Below are positions 58,057-64,000 of a DNA stretch of 64,000 bases, piece after piece. The stretch spans positions 1,178,001 to 1,242,000 of the forward strand of contig NZ_CDGG01000001.1 of NCBI RefSeq assembly GCF_000821065.1, read 5' to 3'. The position numbers were made by a program, and so were the translations under genes. Within the stretch, counting starts at the first letter, position 1, and every line of letters starts with the position of its first letter. The notes beneath the pieces were generated by a model that saw only the letters and a list, made by a program, of their open reading frames with translations, did not search any database and was not told the origin of the DNA. Source of the DNA: Oceanobacillus oncorhynchi (GTDB taxonomy: Bacteria; Bacillota; Bacilli; Bacillales; Amphibacillaceae).

Positions 58057-58524
58057 ATGCCAAAAGGAAATGGAAAAACCATTGCACAAAATAAAAAAGC
58101 TTCCCACGATTATTTTATTGAAGAAACCTACGAGGCAGGCATTGTCCTGCAGGGGACAGAAATCAAGTCTATTCGGAATGGCAGAGTAAATATTAAGGAC
58201 GCCCATGCGCGAATCGACAGAAAAGGGGAAGTGCAATTAGTGAACCTGCATATTGCCGAATATGAGCAGGGGAACCGGTATAATCACGACCCGACCCGTT
58301 CAAGAAAGCTGCTGCTTCATCGGAAGGAAATTGATAAATTAATCGGCTTAACCCAGCAGCAGGGCTATGCATTAGTTCCATTAAAGATTTATATTAAAAA
58401 TGGCTATGCAAAAGTATTAATTGGTCTTGGAAGAGGGAAAAAGAAATACGACAAGCGTGAAGACCTGAAACGTAAACAAATGAAACGGGATGTGGACAGG
58501 GCCATTAAAGATCATATGCGGTAA
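58057..58524 (+). CDS. smpB: SsrA-binding protein
   Basis: A 155-residue tmRNA-binding protein needed for trans-translation. It shows the core motifs [19 protein letters not shown] and [12 protein letters not shown], and a basic C-terminal helix ([20 protein letters not shown]) that mimics a codon-anticodon pair in the ribosome. The tmRNA gene follows 150 bases later, the standard Firmicutes arrangement. Confidence 0.97.
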   Translation: MPKGNGKTIAQNKKASHDYFIEETYEAGIVLQGTEIKSIRNGRVNIKDAHARIDRKGEVQLVNLHIAEYEQGNRYNHDPTRSRKLLLHRKEIDKLIGLTQQQGYALVPLKIYIKNGYAKVLIGLGRGKKKYDKREDLKRKQMKRDVDRAIKDHMR

Positions 58525-58536
58525 TCCGGAGCATAC

Positions 58537-58564
58537 TTGACAATTAGGTATGGTTTGTTATAAT
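58537..58564 (+). promoter_or_regulatory. Promoter of ssrA
   Basis: A consensus TTGACA and TATAAT spaced by 16 bases lie shortly after smpB. The predicted start is about 105 bases before the mature tmRNA end. Confidence 0.85.
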
Positions 58565-58569
58565 GAAAG

Positions 58570-58670
58570 GTACCCTATTCGTGGTATGCTGTGAAGAAAA
58601 CAGCTGCTATCAGGATAGCAGGGTACAGTTGAATAATTTAAGTTTGCTTAATTATTCCCTGTGTTTTTTA
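58570..58670 (+). promoter_or_regulatory. Structured ssrA leader with alternative hairpins
   Basis: TACCCT (58571) can pair with AGGGTA (58620) around a CTGCTATC/GATAGCAG hairpin. Alternatively, CAGGG (58619) can pair with CCCTG (58657) around an AATAATT/AATTATT stem, followed by TGTTTTTTA, a terminator-like form. The two folds share bases and exclude each other. RNase P would remove the leader when the mature 5' end is made. Confidence 0.5.
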
Positions 58671-58676
58671 TGATAC

Positions 58677-59037
58677 GGGGACGTTACGGATTCGACAGGG
58701 ATAGATTGAGCTCAAGTTGCACGTCGAGGTTACGGCTCGTAAAACGTTACGCCTAAATATAACTGGCAAAGAAAACAATCAACCTGTTTTAGCAGCTGCG
58801 TAAGTAGCCTAAAACGATCCTTCCTGCCATCGCCCGTGTGGCAGATTGAAGGGTCTCAAATGAAGCGGGCTATACTGCTATCCACCGTCTGAGGATGGGC
58901 AGAAGAACTGAATCAGACTAGCTCCATGGAAGCCTGTTGGCAGGCCGACATGTGAGCGAATGATAATATACCAACTAAGCGTGTAGATACTTGAGTGGCG
59001 ATATCTCTGGACGAGGGTTCGACTCCCTCCGTCTCCA
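58677..59037 (+). ncRNA. ssrA: Transfer-messenger RNA (tmRNA)
   Basis: The tRNA-like ends pair GGGGACG with CGTCTCC, with the T-arm GGTTCGACTCCC before the 3' end; CCA is not encoded. The tag frame starts at GGC (58765) and reads GKENNQPVLAAA before TAA (58801-58803), so the full tag is Ala plus that peptide. Pseudoknot-rich sequence follows. tmRNA rescues stalled ribosomes and marks the product for ClpXP-type proteases, one subunit of which (clpP) is in this window. Confidence 0.98.
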
Positions 59038-59063
59038 TTTTAGTTTTATCGACTAGTTTCATG

Positions 59064-59108
59064 AAGTGTCAAAATCCTTGATAATAGGGTTTTGGCACTT
59101 TTTATTTT
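59064..59108 (+). terminator. Terminator after ssrA
   Basis: AAGTGTCAAAATCC pairs with GGGTTTTGGCACTT, followed by TTTATTTT. Confidence 0.88.
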
Positions 59109-59324
59109 AATAATAAACAGTGAGCATGCTGAATTCTATCCACAGTCATTTTCTTTAAATTGCCCTCTATGAGCGTGAAGTATATAAAGGGGAAGACAAG
59201 CACAGTGTATCTGCCTATATCTTCCTCTTTATTCCAATTTATTTATAAATCTGTTTTGCTTCTTCATTCATTAAACGCTTAAAAAAGCAGTGTTACAAAT
59301 GAAGCATCGAATATAAATCTACCC

Positions 59325-60650
59325 TTATATGGAAATATCTGTCATAGAACAGTGTCTTGGAATACGTAGTCCAAGATTTTCACGCAATGTATTTGCTTCA
59401 TAGTTCTTTCGAAAAAGGCCCCGTTCCTGCAGAATAGGCACAACCGCATCAATAAAGTCTCCCAGATAACTTGGCAAATTAGCAATAATGATAAATCCAT
59501 CAGTCGCACGTGATTCAAACCATTCTTCCATCAGGTCCGCTACTTTTTCAGGCGTTCCCATAAAAAGCGGCCGAGGTGTTGCTTCACGTAAAGCTACTTC
59601 ACGCAGCGTAAGGCTTTCCTCGATTGCCTCCTGCTTGATTCGGTCTGTATCACTTCTAAAACTGTTCTTCCCTAGATCTCCGACATCAGGGAAGAGTTCG
59701 TCTAGCGGATATGTTGAAAAATCATGAAATTCAAACAGTCTGCTGAGAAATGCCAGTGCCTGGTCTATCTCTACTAAACGAGCGAGTTCTTGATATTTTG
59801 CCTCAGCTTCCTTATCTGTTTTGCCAATAATAGGTGAGATTCCTTGCATGACAAACACATCTTCTGGATTTCTTCCATATTGTTCGACGCGCTGTTTCAA
59901 ATCATGGTAATAGTTTTGAGCTTTTGTTATAGATGGGATGATTGCAAATACGGTATCCGCTTTTTTCGCTGCTAAATCCTTCCCATCAGCAGAAGAGCCT
60001 GCCTGAAAAATCACTGGTTCACCTTGTCTAGAGCGGCCGATATTCAACGGCCCTTTAACCGAGAAAAACTCTCCAGCATGGTTTAATTCATGCATTTTTT
60101 CCTTATACATAAATATTCCTGTTTCTTTATCCCTTATAAACGCGTCATCTTCCCAGCTTTTCCATAACCCTTGCATCACATCGATATATTCTGATGCCTT
60201 TCTATAACGCGCCGCATGATCAGGATGATCTTTTACCTCTTGGCTAAAATTCAAGGCTGTTTTTTCAAGGCCTGATGTGACCACATTCCAGCCCGCTCTG
60301 CCACCGCTGATCATATCCAGAGAGGCAAACTGGCGTGCTGCTGAAAAAGGCTCGCTATAGGTTGTTGATAATGTGCCAACCAATCCAATATGTGAGGTAA
60401 CAGCTGCCAGCGCAGATAAAATCGTAAGCGGCTCGAAACGATTCAAATAATGTGGATTAGAATGCTCATTAATGTGTAACGCATCCGCAATAAAAACAAA
60501 ATCAAATTTACCTTCTTCAGCCTTTTGCGCCTGTTCTATATAAAATTTAAGGCTGACACTTGCATCTGACGGTAGCTCAGGATGTCTCCAATCAGACATT
60601 TTTTCTCCTACACCATGAATCATCGTCCCCATTTTCATTTGTCGTTGCAC
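59325..60650 (-). CDS. LLM class flavin-dependent monooxygenase (NtaA/SnaA/DszA type)
   Basis: A 441-residue FMNH2-dependent monooxygenase. Family marks are [52 protein letters not shown] and the [13 protein letters not shown] loop. Relatives act on nitrilotriacetate, dibenzothiophene sulfone or alkyl sulfides, so the substrate is probably an organic N or S compound. The GTG start follows GGGGAG. A 9-bp inverted repeat lies upstream. No flavin reductase gene is nearby. Confidence 0.9.
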   Translation of the reverse strand: MQRQMKMGTMIHGVGEKMSDWRHPELPSDASVSLKFYIEQAQKAEEGKFDFVFIADALHINEHSNPHYLNRFEPLTILSALAAVTSHIGLVGTLSTTYSEPFSAARQFASLDMISGGRAGWNVVTSGLEKTALNFSQEVKDHPDHAARYRKASEYIDVMQGLWKSWEDDAFIRDKETGIFMYKEKMHELNHAGEFFSVKGPLNIGRSRQGEPVIFQAGSSADGKDLAAKKADTVFAIIPSITKAQNYYHDLKQRVEQYGRNPEDVFVMQGISPIIGKTDKEAEAKYQELARLVEIDQALAFLSRLFEFHDFSTYPLDELFPDVGDLGKNSFRSDTDRIKQEAIEESLTLREVALREATPRPLFMGTPEKVADLMEEWFESRATDGFIIIANLPSYLGDFIDAVVPILQERGLFRKNYEANTLRENLGLRIPRHCSMTDISI

Positions 60651-60670
60651 TTATCTTCTCCCCTTCCATT

Positions 60671-60694
60671 TATTTGTGACGTGATTCACAAATA
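60671..60694 (-). promoter_or_regulatory. Candidate operator before the monooxygenase gene
   Basis: TATTTGTGA and TCACAAATA form a perfect 9-bp inverted repeat spaced by six bases, about 20 bases upstream of the start codon. The regulator is unknown. Confidence 0.6.
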
Positions 60695-60813
60695 AATACG
60701 AATTTATTGATATAAGCGTAAATTGATTAAAACTACTGTCCTGGCAGTTGAGTATAGATAGGATTACGCTTTATTATACAATAAAAAAATCAAAGGGAGA
60801 AGTATTTGCAGAA

Positions 60814-60852
60814 TGACTTGATAAAGCTGGCTAACCAGCCTTGTCAAGTTAT
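60814..60852 (-). terminator. Terminator after the DUF3592 gene
   Basis: On the minus strand, ACTTGACAAGGCTGG pairs with CCAGCTTTATCAAGT (mismatches in the middle). No long T-run, so efficiency is uncertain. Confidence 0.55.
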
Positions 60853-60864
60853 TCCATGCAAGTC

Positions 60865-61794
60865 TCAAATCGTATTATGAAGCGCAGTATCCTTCTCTTG
60901 CTGCCGTTTTTTCTTTTTACGCCATCCTCTAATCATGGCAAATACGGAAAATAAATAAAAGCCGATAAAAAAAGTATATAAATTCAAAAAGGCAGGCCAG
61001 ATTTCGTTGGCACTTTTCGTAGCGATAAAGGTATCATCTGCGTTATTATTACGATAAATCAGTGGAATGCTTTCGCCTAAATCATATTTATTATATGTCG
61101 TACCGGTGACTGCTTTTTTGGTTATGTAATCGTTCCCTTCTTGATCTTGAAAATGAAGGAATAGCTCATATGTTGTGTAAGAAGCACCTCTTTGTGATCG
61201 TGTTTCATTATGGTCTCCGCCTAAAACAGTCGCTGTTACTTCTGTTTGATTCCATGGATTTATTTTATGAAAAATATTTGTTGTTATTAGTGCAATGAGA
61301 ATTAACCCTGTCAGAAGATAGAGCCCTAAAAGCGTTAAAAGGCTTGTCATAAATATTTTTTGCACGATGTTTTTATAGGCCAGCTTATTTTTAATAAATG
61401 TTGTATTTTTCAGTAAGCCAGCACCAAAGATGAACACAACTAGATATAAAGCAATAAGAATCGGAATCCCTAATAGTTTTTCAAACTGAATGTCTTTTTC
61501 TGTTACAAAGGTATCTTTGTTTTTCATGTATCCAGAAATCGTATCTCCTGCTTCAATCGATTCAAATTGCTCTTTAGATACGGTGCTTGGCCGATCTGAA
61601 TTGGAGACAAGGATTTCATAACGCGGGTATAAATACAATCCTTTTTTGCTGTATTTTAATTCAATCGTTTCTTCCACTGGTTCATCTTTAATAGTGCTGC
61701 TGAAATGGATATACAGCCATGTAAAACCGATTGTTATGAAAAGAAATGTGATCAAAACAAAAATACTTTTAGAATTAGTTGGTATTTCGCCCAT
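60865..61794 (-). CDS. DUF3592 membrane protein
   Basis: A 309-residue protein with four membrane helices: one at the N-terminus, a pair in the centre (residues about 105-175) and one near the C-terminus. Two beta-rich segments lie between them; the second (TATVLGGDHNETRSQRG to IPLIYRNNNADDTFI) matches the DUF3592 pattern, and the first looks like a shorter copy. The end is very basic. Function unknown. It shares no operon with its neighbours. Confidence 0.75.
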   Translation of the reverse strand: MGEIPTNSKSIFVLITFLFITIGFTWLYIHFSSTIKDEPVEETIELKYSKKGLYLYPRYEILVSNSDRPSTVSKEQFESIEAGDTISGYMKNKDTFVTEKDIQFEKLLGIPILIALYLVVFIFGAGLLKNTTFIKNKLAYKNIVQKIFMTSLLTLLGLYLLTGLILIALITTNIFHKINPWNQTEVTATVLGGDHNETRSQRGASYTTYELFLHFQDQEGNDYITKKAVTGTTYNKYDLGESIPLIYRNNNADDTFIATKSANEIWPAFLNLYTFFIGFYLFSVFAMIRGWRKKKKRQQEKDTALHNTI

Positions 61795-62045
61795 ATCTCC
61801 GCCTCTCTTTCTGTAACTATAATAATCTACTAATCATAACATAAATTTCCTTGGTATTTAGGAAAGTGTGGGAATTTTTCGTTGAGTATTATTGGAGATT
61901 AAGATGCTCTGTTAAGATTTTCTGATATGTACGAGAACGAAGATTTCACAGTGGAAAACTTAATCGTTGTTTCATTTCTTTTATTTAATTTTAGTTTAGT
62001 AAATTTTTAAAAAAGTAAAATCTTTTATTTAGATTCTTCATTTGC

Positions 62046-62073
62046 TATAATATGTGGATACAATATTCAAAAT
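62046..62073 (+). promoter_or_regulatory. gntR -10 and candidate self-operator
   Basis: A consensus TATAAT at 62046 is followed by TGGATACAAT (62055-62064) and TACAATATTCAAAA (62060-62073). Closely similar sequence recurs before the dehydrogenase gene. The rest of the gap from 61795 is AT-rich without a gene. Confidence 0.55.
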
Positions 62074-62093
62074 GGAGAATAGGAGATAAGCTT

Positions 62094-62747
62094 ATGCCTG
62101 ATCATATAAATTTAGAAATCGGTGATAGAGAAATGCTGCATAATCGTGTATGCAGTGTGTTACGGCAAGCAATCCTTAAAGGAGACTTTAAACCGGGAGA
62201 ACGTTTGGTGCAAACCGAGCTTGCTTCACTTATTGGGGTAAGTCGTATGCCAATTAGAGAGGCGCTTCGAACATTAGAGCTGGAGGGACTTATTACCATG
62301 GAGCCGCATAAGGGAGCGGTCGTCCGGGAGATAAAGAAAGCGGATATTCAAGAGATATATGAATTACGCTCCGTTCTAGAAGCGTTGGCATTAAAGAAAA
62401 GTATGGAGCATTTTACCCAAGCAGATCTCAAAACCTTATCGGAATTTCATCAATCGATGCTGAATACTGCATCCAATGAAGCCTATGTCGAAAATAATGC
62501 GAAATTTCATAAAGTGTTGATCAGCCGTTGTGACAGCTCCCGCTTAGTAAGCTTTATTGATACCATTTCCATGGGCTTTGCATTGGATACGCCGCAAATC
62601 ATTCCCGGTCAAATTCAAAAATCAAATAAAGAACATGCGACGATTTTAGAAGCAATTGAAAACGGAGATGCTGAAAAGGCTTCGGACGCACTTGCAAAGC
62701 ACATTCAACGGACTGGGGAAGAGCTGCTTGCTATATTGGAGAAATAA
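62094..62747 (+). CDS. GntR family regulator (FCD subfamily)
   Basis: A 217-residue regulator. The N-terminal winged helix-turn-helix (LASLIGVSRMPIREALRTLE) is followed by an all-helical FCD effector domain from about residue 75, with Asp/His metal-site residues in ENNAKFHKVLI and a later KEHATILEAIENGD. FCD proteins respond to small organic acids. The ATG at 62094 follows AGGAG; the frame to 62052 has no ribosome site. It precedes the dehydrogenase gene, its likely target. Confidence 0.92.
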   Translation: MPDHINLEIGDREMLHNRVCSVLRQAILKGDFKPGERLVQTELASLIGVSRMPIREALRTLELEGLITMEPHKGAVVREIKKADIQEIYELRSVLEALALKKSMEHFTQADLKTLSEFHQSMLNTASNEAYVENNAKFHKVLISRCDSSRLVSFIDTISMGFALDTPQIIPGQIQKSNKEHATILEAIENGDAEKASDALAKHIQRTGEELLAILEK

Positions 62748-62794
62748 AATAACAACATTTATAAAAGCATGAAATCAGAGCCATTAATAGATTC

Positions 62795-62840
62795 AAAGAG
62801 TGGAGAATATCAGAGAGGATAAACTTCACTCTTTTTTGTA
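62795..62840 (+). terminator. Terminator after gntR
   Basis: AAAGAGTG pairs with CACTCTTT around a 24-base loop, followed by TTT. The long loop makes it less certain. Confidence 0.55.
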
Positions 62841-62928
62841 TTCAAAGAGAATCGTTTGCCATAGAGTAAAATAAAAACAAAAAATTCAAAAGATAGTTTA
62901 CAAATCAAATAATATATCATAGAATTTA

Positions 62929-62957
62929 ATTGTATCCAAAGTTACAATATCCAAAAA
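62929..62957 (+). promoter_or_regulatory. Candidate GntR operator before the dehydrogenase gene
   Basis: ATTGTATCCA (62929-62938) is the exact complement of TGGATACAAT before gntR, and TACAATATCCAAAA (62944-62957) matches TACAATATTCAAAA there in 13 of 14 positions. Confidence 0.55.
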
Positions 62958-62973
62958 GTTTTGTTGTTTGTAA

Positions 62974-62988
62974 ATGAAAGCGCTTCAA
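62974..62988 (+). promoter_or_regulatory. cre-like site (CcpA)
   Basis: ATGAAAGCGCTTCAA matches the catabolite-response consensus WTGNAANCGNWNNCW in all but one position. It suggests carbon catabolite control of the dehydrogenase gene. Confidence 0.55.
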
Positions 62989-63056
62989 AAAATGGAATAC
63001 CTGTTTTATTAGCAGTTATGAAGTAAATTCATCTATTACAAAGGAGGATATGAATA

Positions 63057-64000
63057 ATGGGACAGGAATCGGAGGAGCAATACGGAAGAGTAGCTGTGAT
63101 GGAAGAGCCGGAAAAGTTAAGCTATAAGGAATATAAGCTTCCAAAGGTAGAGAAAGGAGCGGTTTTATTAAAGGTACGGCGGTCCAATATCTGTGGTTCT
63201 GAATTGCATATATGGAAAGGGCTGCATCCGACGAAGAAACGGGGCGTGCTCGGGCATGAAATGGTTGGGGAAGTATATGCGCTTGGAGAAGGCGTGGAAA
63301 CGGATTATGCAGGCAGTCCCGTAAAAATAGGTGACCGTATTGTTTCCGCCTATTATATTACGTGTCTAAAATGCGCTGCCTGCCGGGAGGGACACTTTCA
63401 TTTATGTGAGCATGCCTATGATTTCTGGAATATGCAGCCAGAGGCAATGCCGCATTTCCATGGTACATTCGCGTCCCATTATTATATTCATCCGAATCAG
63501 TATTTTTATAAAGTCCCTGACGATGTATCCGATGCCGCAGCTGCAAGTGCCAACTGTGCCTTATCGCAGGTTTATTTTGGCTTAGATAAGTCTGGTATTT
63601 CCTTTAATCAATCGATTGTCATTCAAGGGGCTGGAGGACTTGGTTTAAATGCGGCAGCTGTTGCAAAAGAACGGGGAGCAACGGTGATTGTGATAGATGG
63701 AGTAGAGAGCAGATTACAGCAGGCAAAGAAATTTGGAGCGGATTATACAATAAATATAAATGACTATGAGACGGTGGAAGACCGAACGAATGCTATTTTA
63801 GATTTAACCAATGGAATAGGAGCTGATGTTGCTTTAGAAGTCGCCGGCGTTCCTGCCGCCTTTGCAGAAGGTATCCACTTTATCAGACCAGGAGGTAAAT
63901 ATGTCACGATTGGAAATATAACACCTGGAAAGCTGGTCGAGTTTGATCCAGGTCTGCTAACCAGAAAATCGATTCAGATTATCCCTGTTGTCAGGTATAA
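63057..64000 (+). CDS. Zinc-dependent alcohol dehydrogenase, 3'-truncated by window end
   Basis: At least 314 residues of a medium-chain dehydrogenase; the frame is open at the window end. Catalytic zinc ligands are the Cys in NICGSELH and the His-Glu in LGHEMVG; structural zinc Cys are in TCLKCAACREGHFHLC. The NAD site is IQGAGGLGLNAAAVAKERG. Sequence resembles the polyol/butanediol dehydrogenase group; the substrate is unknown. AAGGAGGA precedes the ATG. The adjacent GntR gene and the cre-like site suggest substrate-induced, glucose-repressed expression. Confidence 0.9.
   Translation, partial: MGQESEEQYGRVAVMEEPEKLSYKEYKLPKVEKGAVLLKVRRSNICGSELHIWKGLHPTKKRGVLGHEMVGEVYALGEGVETDYAGSPVKIGDRIVSAYYITCLKCAACREGHFHLCEHAYDFWNMQPEAMPHFHGTFASHYYIHPNQYFYKVPDDVSDAAAASANCALSQVYFGLDKSGISFNQSIVIQGAGGLGLNAAAVAKERGATVIVIDGVESRLQQAKKFGADYTININDYETVEDRTNAILDLTNGIGADVALEVAGVPAAFAEGIHFIRPGGKYVTIGNITPGKLVEFDPGLLTRKSIQIIPVVRY

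Noticed and set aside
58669..58674. TATGAT as a second ssrA promoter -10
   Set aside because: It is only two bases from the mature 5' end, and the nearest -35-like TTGCTT is 19 bases away.

Overview
The window looks like low-GC Firmicutes DNA, most likely a Bacillaceae chromosome close to Oceanobacillus or Virgibacillus. The reasons are the gene order cggR-gapA-pgk-tpiA-gpmI-eno, then secG-est-rnr-smpB-ssrA further on, strong AGGAGG ribosome binding sites, a CtsR-type box before clpP, and an SsrA tag ending LAAA. The genus is an inference.

Bases 1 to about 31.1 kb are the late half and the right accessory arm of a siphophage-type prophage; its left part (lysogeny and replication genes, integrase, attL) lies outside the window. 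Plus-strand late genes run in the usual order: small and large terminase, portal, HNH nuclease, MuF protein, scaffold, decoration and capsid proteins, connectors, tail terminator, major tail protein, a collagen-like protein, tail chaperones G and GT joined by a -1 frameshift, tape measure, Dit, a 1621-residue tail-tip/fibre protein with an S74 chaperone, then XhlA-like protein, holin and amidase. The arm from 23.4 to 29.1 kb carries lysogen-type cargo: a membrane protein, an Abi/HEPN protein, a Panacea toxin-antitoxin pair, a minus-strand run of very small genes with a possible antisense RNA, and a YolD/WYL cluster with LexA-like boxes. An IS3-family element (29.2-30.6 kb) whose transposase holds an in-frame stop, and a DUF771-like gene, complete it. 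The arm ends beside an intact tRNA-Arg(CCG), a plausible integration site.

From 31.3 to 64 kb the DNA is host backbone. clpP is followed by aroK, an RNase H-like gene, a lipoprotein, an FAH hydrolase, rpoN and a thioredoxin-fold protein. The glycolytic cluster (37.1-44.3 kb) starts with a CggR operator and carries two visible promoters. Between eno and secG lies an insertion of metabolic genes: an aminotransferase-YjiH-GlcD operon with an operator-covered promoter and a structured leader, a methyltransferase, an acetyltransferase, ptsI without ptsH, and a lipase. The secG-est-rnr-smpB-ssrA block follows, with an attenuator-like leader before ssrA. The window ends with a flavin monooxygenase, a DUF3592 membrane protein, and a GntR regulator next to a truncated zinc dehydrogenase gene; both promoters share a motif.

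Decayed material includes a relE-type toxin with a single-base frameshift, an unidentified gene remnant and a palindromic intergenic repeat.
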